DNA of 64,000 nt from Cryptosporangium phraense (GTDB lineage Bacteria; Actinomycetota; Actinomycetes; Mycobacteriales; Cryptosporangiaceae): assembly GCF_006912135.1 (NCBI RefSeq), contig NZ_VIRS01000014.1, positions 62,001 to 126,000 of the forward strand, written 5' to 3'. Below are positions 8,437 to 16,765 of this stretch, one piece after another (positions within the stretch are counted from its first letter, which is position 1; every line of letters begins with the position of its first letter). Under the pieces are notes generated by a model. That model worked only from the letters and a program-made list of their open reading frames with translations, was not told the origin of the DNA and searched no databases. Position numbers and translations under genes: made by a program.

Positions 8437-9614
8437 CGTCCGACGTCTCGGCGCTGGTCGAGCAGGTCGCCCGGTCCGCGGGCGACCTGCCGTCGGCGAT
8501 CTCGCTCCCGCCGCGCTCCTACACCTCGCCGGAGTTCTACGAGTTCGAGCGGGATGCGGTCTTCGGCGACAGCTGGCTGTACCTCTGTCACGTCTCCGAG
8601 GTCGCGAGCCCCGGGGACGTGCTGCCGATCACGGTCGCGGGCGAGCCGCTCGTCGTCACTCGGGACCAGAGCGGTGAGATCCACGTGCTGTCGTCGCTCT
8701 GCCGGCACCGGTCGTACCCGGTGATCGCCGAGCCGGCGAACACCCGCTCGCTGCGCTGCCCGTACCACTACTGGAGCTACGGCCTCGACGGTCGCCTGCA
8801 GAACGCGCCGTCGATGGATCCGGCCCATCGGCTGGCCGACCTGAAGGCGACGTACTGCCTGCCGTCGTTCCCGGTCGAGATCTGGCAGGGCTTCGTCTTC
8901 ACGCACCTCGGCGACGACCCGGAGCCGCTCTGGCCGACGCTGGAGCGGCTGGCGCCCGAGTTCGCCGCGCACCGGACGTCGGAGATGGTCGTGGGCGGCG
9001 GGCTGGTGCTGAAGGACCAGCCCTGGAACTGGAAGAACATGATGGAGAACGCCCTGGAGGCGTACCACACCAGCTTCATCCACCGCGGCTACCACGAGAA
9101 CGCCCCGGCGCGGCTGGTCGAGTTCCTCGACTTCGACCCGGACACCGAGAACGGCATCATGCGCTACGCGCCGTTCCTGCAGGAGGACGGCGGATTCCTC
9201 CAGGAGGACGGCAAGGCCGCGTTCCCGGTCATCGACGGTCTGACGAAGGAGCAGCGCAGCCGTGTCGTCTACGCGGCGGTGCCGCCGACGATGTTCGTCT
9301 CGATGAAGCCCGACTCGATGATGGTCTTCCGCATCACGCCGGACGCTCACGACCGCCTGACGCACTCGGTGACCTGGCTGTTCCCACCCGCGACGGTGCA
9401 GATGCCGGAGTTCGACGAGCTGATGGCCAAGCTGCGCGGGTTCTTCGACGTCATCAACGGCCAGGACGCGGAGGCCAACGCGAACATGTTCGCCGGGTTG
9501 AGCGCCCGCAACGCGGCCCGCGGTCCGTTCTCGCCCCAGGAGGCAACGTTGCCGCAGCTCAACGGCTGGCTGCTGCGCCGGTACCGGGCCGCCCTGCGCA
9601 AGGCCGACCGATGA
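8433..9614 (+). CDS. Rieske non-heme iron oxygenase, alpha subunit (second paralogue)
   Basis: A 393-aa paralogue of the protein at 2803-3981, starting with a TTG that overlaps the previous stop (TTGA). The Rieske ligands are Cys90, His92, Cys109 and His112. The catalytic iron site MENALEAYHTSFIH gives His212 and His217 with Glu209 as the inter-centre residue. A short repeated segment occurs near residue 250, where FLQEDGGFLQEDG may be a small internal duplication. The two paralogues are alike over their whole length yet differ enough to imply different substrates or successive steps. No reductase or ferredoxin gene is seen in the cluster. Confidence 0.92.
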   Translation: MTSDVSALVEQVARSAGDLPSAISLPPRSYTSPEFYEFERDAVFGDSWLYLCHVSEVASPGDVLPITVAGEPLVVTRDQSGEIHVLSSLCRHRSYPVIAEPANTRSLRCPYHYWSYGLDGRLQNAPSMDPAHRLADLKATYCLPSFPVEIWQGFVFTHLGDDPEPLWPTLERLAPEFAAHRTSEMVVGGGLVLKDQPWNWKNMMENALEAYHTSFIHRGYHENAPARLVEFLDFDPDTENGIMRYAPFLQEDGGFLQEDGKAAFPVIDGLTKEQRSRVVYAAVPPTMFVSMKPDSMMVFRITPDAHDRLTHSVTWLFPPATVQMPEFDELMAKLRGFFDVINGQDAEANANMFAGLSARNAARGPFSPQEATLPQLNGWLLRRYRAALRKADR

Positions 9615-10558
9615 CCGGGTTCGGGCCACGCCGGCTGGCCCACGTCAACCTGTTCGTCAGTGACCTGGAGCGGTCGACGGCGTTCTACACCGAGGTCTGC
9701 GGGCTGGACGTCGTGTTCGAGGAGCCGGGGATCTCGGCGGTGTTCCTCTCCAACGGCACCAGCCATCACGACCTGGCGTTGATGGAGGTCACGCCGGGGG
9801 AGCGGGTCGGCCGGGACGGGCACGTCCAGGTCTCCCGGGGCCGCGGCCGCCGGGCCGGGCTCAACCACCTCGGCTGGGAGATGGCCTCCGAGGCGGCGCT
9901 GGTCGAGGCCATCCACGACGTCCGCGGTCAGGGCGTGAAGCTGCACCGGACCGTCGACCACCAGATCTCGCGCAGCGCGTACGTGTTCGACCCGGACGAG
10001 GTCTACCTGGAGTTCTACTGCGACGCCGCCGAGGACTGGCGGGTCACGTACGCGAACAACACCGGTCAGCTGATCACCGGTTCCTGGGATCCGGACGCGG
10101 CCCCGGCCGACGCGTCGGCGCGCTACGCCGAGTCCCCGACGATCACCGTGGTCGAGGACGCCGCACTACGGCCGGTGCGCACGGCTCGGGCCAGCCTGAT
10201 CGTGTCCGACCTGGACGCGGCGGTGGCGTTCTACACCGGCGTGGGCGGGTTGTCGGTGCTCCGGCGGGGCGAGGCCGGGGCGGTGCTGGGCGGCTCGCTC
10301 GGACTACCGGACCTGACGCTGCTGGTCGGGACGAACCCGGGCCTCGACCATTTCGGCCTCGAGCTGCGGGACGCCGTCGAGCTGGCCGAGGGACTGGCCC
10401 GGGTTCGGGCGGCCGGTGTGCCGGTACTGCACGAGGAGTCGTCGCCGTACAAGCAGAGCCTGGTCCTCGTCGATCCGGACGGCATTCGGGTCGAGTTCCT
10501 GGTTCCCGGCGAAGGGGCGCTCGTGACACCGGGGCCGGAAAGTCCTTTCGCGATCTGA
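9611..10558 (+). CDS. Two-domain VOC (extradiol-type) dioxygenase-like protein
   Basis: A 315-aa protein made of two vicinal-oxygen-chelate domains. The N-terminal domain holds a full metal triad: His11 (AHVNLF), His86 (LNHLGW) and Glu134 (YLEFY). The C-terminal domain keeps the second His (DHFGLE) and the Glu (VEFL) but has Arg where the first His should be. In classical catechol 2,3-dioxygenases the iron sits in the C-terminal domain, so the arrangement here is reversed. It is the last gene of the operon, coupled to the second Rieske gene (ATGA). Ring cleavage of a dihydroxylated intermediate is the likely role; a lyase or glyoxalase role is possible. Confidence 0.88.
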   Translation: MTGFGPRRLAHVNLFVSDLERSTAFYTEVCGLDVVFEEPGISAVFLSNGTSHHDLALMEVTPGERVGRDGHVQVSRGRGRRAGLNHLGWEMASEAALVEAIHDVRGQGVKLHRTVDHQISRSAYVFDPDEVYLEFYCDAAEDWRVTYANNTGQLITGSWDPDAAPADASARYAESPTITVVEDAALRPVRTARASLIVSDLDAAVAFYTGVGGLSVLRRGEAGAVLGGSLGLPDLTLLVGTNPGLDHFGLELRDAVELAEGLARVRAAGVPVLHEESSPYKQSLVLVDPDGIRVEFLVPGEGALVTPGPESPFAI

Positions 10559-10578
10559 GGCTCGACCGGCAGAAGAAG

Positions 10579-10592
10579 CCGCCGTCCGGCGG
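10579..10592. terminator. Short hairpin between convergent genes
   Basis: CCGCC-GTCC-GGCGG forms a 5-bp stem with a tetraloop in the 38-bp gap between the VOC gene and the convergent hydrolase gene. There is no T-run, so this is a weak candidate for a bidirectional terminator. Confidence 0.3.
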
Positions 10593-10596
10593 GACG

Positions 10597-11451
10597 TCAG
10601 ATCCGTTTCTCCTGGAGAAAGGCCCGGACCAGCGCGTTGAACGTCGCCGGGTCCTCGAACTGCGGCCAGTGGCCGACGCCCGCCATCGGCGCGAAGCGCG
10701 CGCCCGGGATCCAGCCCGCCAGCTCCTGGCCGACGCTCTGCGGGCCGGTCGCGTCCCGATCGCCCCAGACGACGAGCGTGGGCGCGGTGATCTGCGCCCA
10801 GTCGACCGGGGAGAGCAGGTTCCGGGCCCGGACTTCGGGGTCTTGCAGGCACAACACCCTCTCCATGGCCTCGGAAGCCCCGGGGCGCCGGTAGATGGCC
10901 AGCCGGGCGCCGACCAGGTCCGCGGTCACGGTTGCCGGGTCGGCCATCAGCCAGGCCAGTCGTTCCCGGACGCTCTTCTCGGTCGGGGCCTCGGTCGCCG
11001 CGGCCGACAACGTCCGGATGGCGTTCATGACGGTGGGATCGGCGCGCACCCCGCCGGGAGCGACCAGGACGAGGCGACGGAGCCCGGAGGGGAACCGGCG
11101 CGCGAAGGCCGCGCCGACCCAGCCGCCGAGGGAGAGCCCGACAAGGTCGGGTGCCTCCAGGCCGAGGTGGTCGAGCAGCACCGACAGGTGCCGGACGTAG
11201 CCCTCGACCTCGTACGAACGGCCGGCCGGAGCGCTCGACCAGCCGTGGCCGGGAAAGTCGTAGGCGAACACGCGGTGGTCGACGGCGAGCGCGTCGATCG
11301 TGTGGGTCCAGGCCTCGAGGTGGCCCCCGACGCCGTGCAGGAGGACGACCGGGGGAGCGGCCGGTGGACCGGCCTCGACGAGCCGGGTACGGACGCCGTC
11401 GACGTACACCCGGCGGGGGCTGAGGGCCTGCTCTTTTGGCACCCAAATCAT
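10597..11451 (-). CDS. Alpha/beta hydrolase, meta-cleavage-product hydrolase-like
   Basis: A 284-aa alpha/beta-fold hydrolase with the oxyanion-side motif LLHGVGG, nucleophile elbow GLSLGG (Ser107), acid Asp233 (WGDRD) and His261 (GVGHWPQFE). This layout is that of C-C bond hydrolases acting on ring-fission products as well as haloperoxidase-like esterases. It converges on the VOC dioxygenase and diverges from a small VOC gene. The ATG lies within an AT-rich block (11445-11470) without a Shine-Dalgarno sequence, much like the first gene of the operon. Co-regulation with the operon and action after ring cleavage are inferred. Confidence 0.9.
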   Translation of the reverse strand: MIWVPKEQALSPRRVYVDGVRTRLVEAGPPAAPPVVLLHGVGGHLEAWTHTIDALAVDHRVFAYDFPGHGWSSAPAGRSYEVEGYVRHLSVLLDHLGLEAPDLVGLSLGGWVGAAFARRFPSGLRRLVLVAPGGVRADPTVMNAIRTLSAAATEAPTEKSVRERLAWLMADPATVTADLVGARLAIYRRPGASEAMERVLCLQDPEVRARNLLSPVDWAQITAPTLVVWGDRDATGPQSVGQELAGWIPGARFAPMAGVGHWPQFEDPATFNALVRAFLQEKRI

Positions 11452-11470
11452 ATAACATATAGGTTGTTAC
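11445..11470. promoter_or_regulatory. AT-rich divergent promoter/operator region
   Basis: This 26-bp AT-rich block covers the start codon of the minus-strand hydrolase and lies just upstream of the plus-strand VOC gene. On the minus strand it reads as a direct repeat TATATG-T-TATATG ending at the ATG. It shares the half-site TCATAT with the palindrome at 607-616. It is likely to hold promoter and operator elements for the divergent pair. Confidence 0.45.
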
Positions 11471-11491
11471 CTGCGGGTTAATGGAGCTGCT

Positions 11492-11941
11492 GTGCTGGAT
11501 GTGCAAGCCGTCGACCACGTGGCGGTCACCGTTCCCGACCTCGACGACGCGGTCTCCCTGCTCACCGACGTGTTCGGGGCGCGCGAGCTGTACCGCCGTG
11601 TGTACGCTCCGCGCGGCGACGAGATGGTGACGCAGTTCAACGCGCACGCCGAGGCCCGGTACCGGCTGGCGAAGCTGCGGCTGGGCGGCACCGACGTCGA
11701 GGTGTTCGAGTACACCGCTCCCGACCAGCGGGTCGAGCATCCACGCAACGCCGACGTCGGCGGTGGGCACCTCGGGCTGCGGGTGCCCGACATCGACGCG
11801 GCGGTGGCGGCTCTGGCCGACGAGCCGCGCATCCGGGTGCTCGGCGAGATCCAGCGGATCGAGCCGCCGCACCCGCTGGCCGGCCGGCGTTGGATCTACC
11901 TGCTCACGAGTTGGGGTCTGCAGCTGGAGCTGGTGTCCTGA
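11492..11941 (+). CDS. Small VOC protein, methylmalonyl-CoA epimerase/glyoxalase-like
   Basis: A 149-aa single-chain VOC protein with two beta-alpha-beta-beta-beta repeats. Metal ligands visible are His9 (VDHVAV), the central acidic residues of VEVFEY, His93 (GGHLGL) and a Glu in the C-terminal LELVS. This pattern matches methylmalonyl-CoA epimerase and lactoylglutathione-lyase relatives. The GTG start has GGAG five bases upstream. It is divergent from the hydrolase gene and could belong to the same regulon. A catabolic epimerase or isomerase role is plausible but unproven. Confidence 0.85.
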   Translation: MLDVQAVDHVAVTVPDLDDAVSLLTDVFGARELYRRVYAPRGDEMVTQFNAHAEARYRLAKLRLGGTDVEVFEYTAPDQRVEHPRNADVGGGHLGLRVPDIDAAVAALADEPRIRVLGEIQRIEPPHPLAGRRWIYLLTSWGLQLELVS

Positions 11942-11986
11942 GCCTGCGTCAGCGCTCTCTCAGGAACGTCAACCTAGGGTGATCCT

Positions 11987-14797
11987 GTGACAGGGATGCC
12001 CGGACCGGCGCGCACGGGTTGGCGCGCAGTGGTCACCGTCAGGCGAGTTCTCACCACGGTGGCCGTGATCGTCGCGGTCGCCGCGCTGATCGTCTGGATC
12101 CGCTGGCCCGACGGGGAGTCGGTCCGGACGACGTCCGCGATGGTCACCGTGCAGTCGGGGCCGGGCCGGAACCAGCCGATCGCGCTGGACACCTCGGTCT
12201 TCGTCCCGTCGAGCGCCTCGGCCGACCATCCGGTGCCCGCCGTCCTGCTCGCCCACGGGTTCGGCGGCAGTAAAGACAGCGTCGCCGCGCAGGCCCGCAA
12301 GCTGGCCGGTCAGGGCTACGTCGTGCTGACCTGGAGCGCGCGCGGGTTCGGCCGCTCGGGCGGCACGATCTCCCTCGACGACCCGGACTACGAGGTGAAC
12401 GACGCCCGCGCGCTGATCGACCGCCTGGCCGACCGGGACGACGTCGAGCAGGACGGTTCCGGTGACCCGCGGGTGGCCGTGGTCGGCGGCTCGTACGGCG
12501 GGGCGCTGAGCCTGCTGCTGGCCGGCTACGACCAGCGGGTCGACGCGATCGTCCCGCAGATCACCTGGAACGACCTGCCCAACGCGTTCTTCCCCGAGTC
12601 CACCGGGGCCGGGCCGGCCGACGGCGTGTTCAAGCGCTCCTGGGCCGGCCTGTTCTTCGGCAGCGCGGGGGCCGGTGGCGGGAACCCCAGCGACCTGGCC
12701 GCGCTGCTGGGCGCGCGCTCGGACTCGAACGGCGAGATCGACCCGGCCAGCATCGACCCGGCCAAGGCCGAGGAACTCGTGCAGTGCGGCCGGTTCTCGC
12801 CCGACCTCTGCCGTCTGTACCTGCAGGCCGCGACCACCGGGCGGGCCACGCCGGAGATCATCCGGCGGCTCGACCGGGCCAGCCCGGCCGGCATCTTGAA
12901 CCGCATCAAGGCGCCGACGCTGCTGATCCAGGGCCAGGCCGACACGCTGTTCCCGCTCTCCGAGGCCGACGCCAACGCCCGCGGGATCGCCGCGACCGGC
13001 ACGCCGGTGAAGGTCGCCTGGTACGCGGGCGGCCACGATTCCAGCCCGTCGACCCGGGAGTCCGACCGCATCGACGCGCTGACGCTCGACTGGCTTCACC
13101 ACTACCTGCGCGGCGGCGGTCCGAAACCGAACACCGACTTCAGCTACACGACGGCCGGCGCGATCAGCGTCCGGGACACCCGGCCGACCACCCGGATCTA
13201 CACGCTCAACGGTTATCCGCCGCAGGGTGACGGTTATCGGGTCCGGCTCTACGGCCCCAGCCCGCAGCCGATCGCGAACCCGCCGGCCGGCACCCCGGCC
13301 GCGCTCTCGTCTTTGCCCGGCACCGGCGCGCTGACCAGCCGGTTGTCCAGTGCCGGCATCGACGTCCCGGGGCAGTTCGCGAACTACACCGGGGTCGAGC
13401 TGTCCCGCTCGATCGACGTCGCCGGGGCGCCGACCGTGCAGATCCAGGCCGCGTCGCCGACCGGTGAGGCCGTGTTGTTCGTCAAGCTCTACGACGTCGA
13501 TGCGGACGGCCGGGCCACGCTGCCCGGCGGGGCGGTCGCGCCGGTGCGGCTGACCGGCCTGCCCCGGTCCGCCGACCAGCTCGGGAGCCGGTTGCCGGTG
13601 ACCGTGACGCTGCCGACGCTCGGCCACCGCTTCGAGTCCGGGCACAGCGTCCGCCTGGTGATCAGTACCAGTGACCAGGCCTACGCCGGGCCGGTGACGC
13701 CGGCCGTCTACCAGGTGGCCGTGGCCGCGAACAGCCTGCACCTGCCCGAGGTGACCCCGGTGCCGGTGGCGGACGCCACCGGTACCTGGCTGTGGGTGCT
13801 GGCCGGCCTGCTGCTGCTCGTGGTCCTCGGAGTGACCTCGGCCGTGCTGATCGTCCGCGCGCGCCGGCGGACCTCCGCCGTCGACCCCGCGACCGCGGAG
13901 GTCCCGCTGACCGTCCGCGGGCTCCGCAAGGCCTACGGCGACGGGTACCTGGCCGTGCGCGACCTGTCGTTCACCGTCGAGCCGGGGCAGGTCGTCGGGC
14001 TGCTCGGGCCGAACGGCGCGGGCAAGACGACCGCGCTGCGGATGTTGCTCGGGCTGATCCGGCCGAGCGGCGGCGAGATCCTGGTGTTCGGGCACCGGAT
14101 CGGGCCCGGCGCGCCGGTGCTGTCGCGGATCGGCGCGTTCGTCGAGGGGCCCGGCTTCCTGCCGCACCTCTCCGGGCTGGAGAACCTGCGCCGGTACTGG
14201 CAGGCGACCGGGCGTCCGGCCGAGTCGGCCCGGCTGGACGAGGCGCTGGAGATCGCCGGGCTCGGCGCCGCCGTCGAACGCAAGGTGAAGACGTACAGCC
14301 AGGGCATGCGTCAGCGGCTGGCGATCGCGCAGGCGATGCTCGGCCTGCCCGACCTGCTGGTACTCGACGAACCGACGAACGGACTCGACCCGCCGCAGAT
14401 CGCCGAGATGCGCGAGGTGCTCTCCCGGTACGCGACCGACGGCCGCGCGGTGCTGGTCTCCTCGCACCTGCTGGCCGAGGTGGAGCAGGTCTGCACGCAC
14501 GTCGTCGTGGTCAGCAAGGGCACCGGCGTTGCCGCCGGTCCGGTCGCCGAGATCGTCGGCGAGGGCCGGTCGGTCCTGGTCGGGGTCAGGTCCGGCGATG
14601 AGGAAGTTGCACTCACGGCGCTGCGGGCGATGCCGGGCGTCTCGGTGGCCCAGCCGAACGGGCACGGGCTCGTCGTCGAGCTGGCCGGGGCGGAGCGGGG
14701 AGACGTCGTGCGGGAGCTGGTCGGAGCCGGGGTCGGAGTGGAGCGGCTGGTCGCGCGCCGCCGTCTGGAAGACGTCTTCTTGGAGCTGGTGAAATGA
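11987..14797 (+). CDS. Fusion of membrane-anchored S15-like hydrolase and ABC ATPase
   Basis: A 936-aa fusion protein. Residues 17-40 form a membrane anchor. Residues about 50-590 are an X-Pro dipeptidyl-peptidase/CocE-like alpha/beta hydrolase with nucleophile GGSYGG (Ser169), a GQADTLFPL acid segment and GGHDSS histidine, then a jelly-roll-like C-terminal part. A second membrane helix (about 600-625) leads to an ABC ATPase with Walker A GPNGAGKTT (674-682), the degenerate signature YSQGMRQR and LLVLDEPTNGLDP. By topology the hydrolase should be outside the membrane and the ATPase inside. The next gene, overlapping by ATGA, encodes the permease. It may couple export with extracellular processing of a peptide or ester. 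Confidence 0.88.
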   Translation: MTGMPGPARTGWRAVVTVRRVLTTVAVIVAVAALIVWIRWPDGESVRTTSAMVTVQSGPGRNQPIALDTSVFVPSSASADHPVPAVLLAHGFGGSKDSVAAQARKLAGQGYVVLTWSARGFGRSGGTISLDDPDYEVNDARALIDRLADRDDVEQDGSGDPRVAVVGGSYGGALSLLLAGYDQRVDAIVPQITWNDLPNAFFPESTGAGPADGVFKRSWAGLFFGSAGAGGGNPSDLAALLGARSDSNGEIDPASIDPAKAEELVQCGRFSPDLCRLYLQAATTGRATPEIIRRLDRASPAGILNRIKAPTLLIQGQADTLFPLSEADANARGIAATGTPVKVAWYAGGHDSSPSTRESDRIDALTLDWLHHYLRGGGPKPNTDFSYTTAGAISVRDTRPTTRIYTLNGYPPQGDGYRVRLYGPSPQPIANPPAGTPAALSSLPGTGALTSRLSSAGIDVPGQFANYTGVELSRSIDVAGAPTVQIQAASPTGEAVLFVKLYDVDADGRATLPGGAVAPVRLTGLPRSADQLGSRLPVTVTLPTLGHRFESGHSVRLVISTSDQAYAGPVTPAVYQVAVAANSLHLPEVTPVPVADATGTWLWVLAGLLLLVVLGVTSAVLIVRARRRTSAVDPATAEVPLTVRGLRKAYGDGYLAVRDLSFTVEPGQVVGLLGPNGAGKTTALRMLLGLIRPSGGEILVFGHRIGPGAPVLSRIGAFVEGPGFLPHLSGLENLRRYWQATGRPAESARLDEALEIAGLGAAVERKVKTYSQGMRQRLAIAQAMLGLPDLLVLDEPTNGLDPPQIAEMREVLSRYATDGRAVLVSSHLLAEVEQVCTHVVVVSKGTGVAAGPVAEIVGEGRSVLVGVRSGDEEVALTALRAMPGVSVAQPNGHGLVVELAGAERGDVVRELVGAGVGVERLVARRRLEDVFLELVK

Positions 14798-15636
14798 GCG
14801 TCGCTTTCCGGCCTGGGCGGACGTTGAGTTTCGGCGCCGAGTTCGCGCGGCAGCTGACCCGGCGGCGGACCCAGATCGCGCTCGGGTTCCTGGTCGTGTT
14901 GCCGCTGATCCTGGTGGCGGCGTTCAAGGTCGGGGTGCCGTCGGATCCGGATTCGGCCCAGGAGGGCGCCAGCATCGCCGACGTGGCCACGTCCGGCGGG
15001 GCGAACTTCACGCTGTTCTCGATCTACGTGGCGTCCAGCTTCCTGCTGCTGGTGGTCGTCGCGTTGTTCTGCGGTGACACGGTGGCCAGCGAGGCGAGCT
15101 GGGGGACGCTGCGCTATCTGCTCGCGTCTCCGGTGCCGCGCGGGCGGCTGCTCCGGCAGAAACTCACGGTCGGTCTGGCCTACAGCGGATTCGCGCTGCT
15201 GCTGTTGCCGACCGTGGCAATGATCGCCGGGACGCTCGCGTTCGGATGGCATCCGTTGCGGACGCAGCTCGGTGCGGATATTCCGGCGCTGGAGGCGCTC
15301 GGTCGCATTCTGCTGGCGGTCGGTTATATCGCGATCACGCTGCTGCCGGTCGCCGGACTCGCGTTCTACCTCTCGGTGCGAACCGATGCGCCGCTCGGTG
15401 CGGTGGGTGGGGCCGTGATGCTGTGGATCATCTCGAACATTCTCGAGGCGGTCACCGCACTCGGGGATCTGCGCGGGCTGCTCCCGACTCGGTACGGAAC
15501 GGCCTGGCTCTCGTTGTTGTCGTCACCGATCGATGCAGAGGACATGGTGAAGGGGACGGTTTCGGCTGTCGTCTACACGACCGTCTTTCTCTCGCTGGCC
15601 TGGTGGCGCTTTCTCCGCAAAGACATCGTGAGCTAG
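14794..15636 (+). CDS. ABC-2 type transporter permease
   Basis: A 280-aa protein with six hydrophobic helices (first near residues 30-46, others about 75-95, 125-150, 170-195, 205-230 and 250-270). The loop GDTVASEASWGTLRYLLASP is typical of ABC-2 family permeases. It overlaps the fusion gene (ATGA) and should be the membrane partner of that ATPase, forming an exporter whose substrate is unknown. There is no other permease nearby. Confidence 0.88.
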   Translation: MSVAFRPGRTLSFGAEFARQLTRRRTQIALGFLVVLPLILVAAFKVGVPSDPDSAQEGASIADVATSGGANFTLFSIYVASSFLLLVVVALFCGDTVASEASWGTLRYLLASPVPRGRLLRQKLTVGLAYSGFALLLLPTVAMIAGTLAFGWHPLRTQLGADIPALEALGRILLAVGYIAITLLPVAGLAFYLSVRTDAPLGAVGGAVMLWIISNILEAVTALGDLRGLLPTRYGTAWLSLLSSPIDAEDMVKGTVSAVVYTTVFLSLAWWRFLRKDIVS

Positions 15637-15726
15637 TCGTATCTCTGACGGGTGTGTGCCTTTGTGGGACGCGAACTGCGAATATGACCGCGAGTAAGCA
15701 CGACCGACTCGGCAAAGGATCGCGTG

Positions 15727-16518
15727 ATGTTCAAGAAGCTCTCGGCGATGTTCGGCGGCGGAGCGTCCGTCGACACGGTGCTCGCTACCCCGCAGACGCA
15801 ACCGGGCGGTGTGCTCCGGGGCGAAGTGCGGATCGGCGGCGGCAACGTCGAGATGGTCGTGGACCGCGTCGAGTTGGAGCTGGTCGCGCGGGTCGAGGTC
15901 GAGGGGCAGACGCTGGGCGGCGAGGACTACGAGCACAACACGAACCTGGCGTTCCAGCGGCTGCACCTCGGGCACCGGTTCAGCCTGCAGCCGGGCGCGT
16001 TCCACGCGGTGCCGTTCGAGCTGGCGGTGCCGTGGGAGACGCCGATCACGAGCGTCAACGGGTACCCGCTGCACGGGATGCAGCTCGGGGTGCGGACCGA
16101 GCTGGAGCTGGCCGGGGCGCTGGACAAGGGGGACATGGACCCGATCCAGGTGAACCCGCTACCCGCGCAGGCGCGGCTGCTGGACGCGTTCAACCGGCTC
16201 GGGTTCCAGTTCAAGGGGGCCGACCTGGAGCGGGGGACGCTCTACGGGTCGCGGCTGCCGTTCTACCAGGAGATCGAGTTCTACCCGGCGCACCAGTACG
16301 CCGGCGCGGTCAACGAGCTCGAGGTCACGTTCATCTCCGGTCCGCAGTCGATGGACGTGCTGCTGGAGCTGGACAAGCGCGGTGGGTTCCTGAGCTCCGG
16401 CAGCGACGCGTACAACCGCTTCACGGTCCAATACGCCGGCGCCGAGGACCTCAACTGGGAGCAGTGGCTCCACGAGCACCTACAGATCCTCACCCAACGC
16501 CGCGGCCTCTTCCAGTAG
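15727..16518 (+). CDS. spo0M: Sporulation-control protein Spo0M family
   Basis: A 263-aa protein of the Spo0M (arrestin-like) family. It begins MFKKLSAMFGGG and shows the family pattern of beta strands around VDTVLATP, GGVLRGEV and a central PFELAVPWETPIT segment, followed by the second sandwich domain with conserved Asp/Glu. An AAAGGA Shine-Dalgarno precedes the ATG; a GTG one codon upstream is a less likely start. In Bacillus Spo0M influences sporulation and cell division; in actinomycetes the role is poorly known. It stands alone between an exporter pair and a large inverted repeat. Confidence 0.88.
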   Translation: MFKKLSAMFGGGASVDTVLATPQTQPGGVLRGEVRIGGGNVEMVVDRVELELVARVEVEGQTLGGEDYEHNTNLAFQRLHLGHRFSLQPGAFHAVPFELAVPWETPITSVNGYPLHGMQLGVRTELELAGALDKGDMDPIQVNPLPAQARLLDAFNRLGFQFKGADLERGTLYGSRLPFYQEIEFYPAHQYAGAVNELEVTFISGPQSMDVLLELDKRGGFLSSGSDAYNRFTVQYAGAEDLNWEQWLHEHLQILTQRRGLFQ

Positions 16519-16524
16519 TGGGCG

Positions 16525-16622
16525 GCCCGCCCAGAACGACGGGGACAGCCGCGCCACCCGACTTGAGTACGACCAGTACGCGACGTCGAGTGGCGCGGAT
16601 GTCAGCGCCGCCCTGGGCGGGC
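16525..16622. terminator. Nested inverted repeat downstream of spo0M
   Basis: An outer stem GCCCGCCCAG (16525-16534) pairs with CTGGGCGGGC (16613-16622). Inside it a 14-bp stem with one mismatch pairs 16549-16562 with 16585-16598. The inner loop contains GTAC repeated on both sides of GACCA. The structure begins 7 bp after the Spo0M stop, so termination of that transcript is the simplest role. No T-run follows, and the two-level folding is larger than an ordinary terminator. Confidence 0.6.
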
Positions 16623-16765
16623 TCCAGCTTCAAACAAGGAGCACGGCACCGCCGCTGTGTGTAAAGAGGTCAGCACAGTGAGCTAGGCAACTCCCATCGG
16701 CTGGGAGGATCCGCGACACGAATCGGAGCGCGCGCCGTAAACTAGGCGACACAACTTCATACGAA

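Noticed and set aside
11969-14665. An 898-codon open frame on the minus strand opposite the hydrolase-ABC fusion.
   Set aside because: It is the mirror of a strongly supported plus-strand gene; the translation is Arg/Gly/Asp-rich with no motifs, as expected in high-GC shadow frames.
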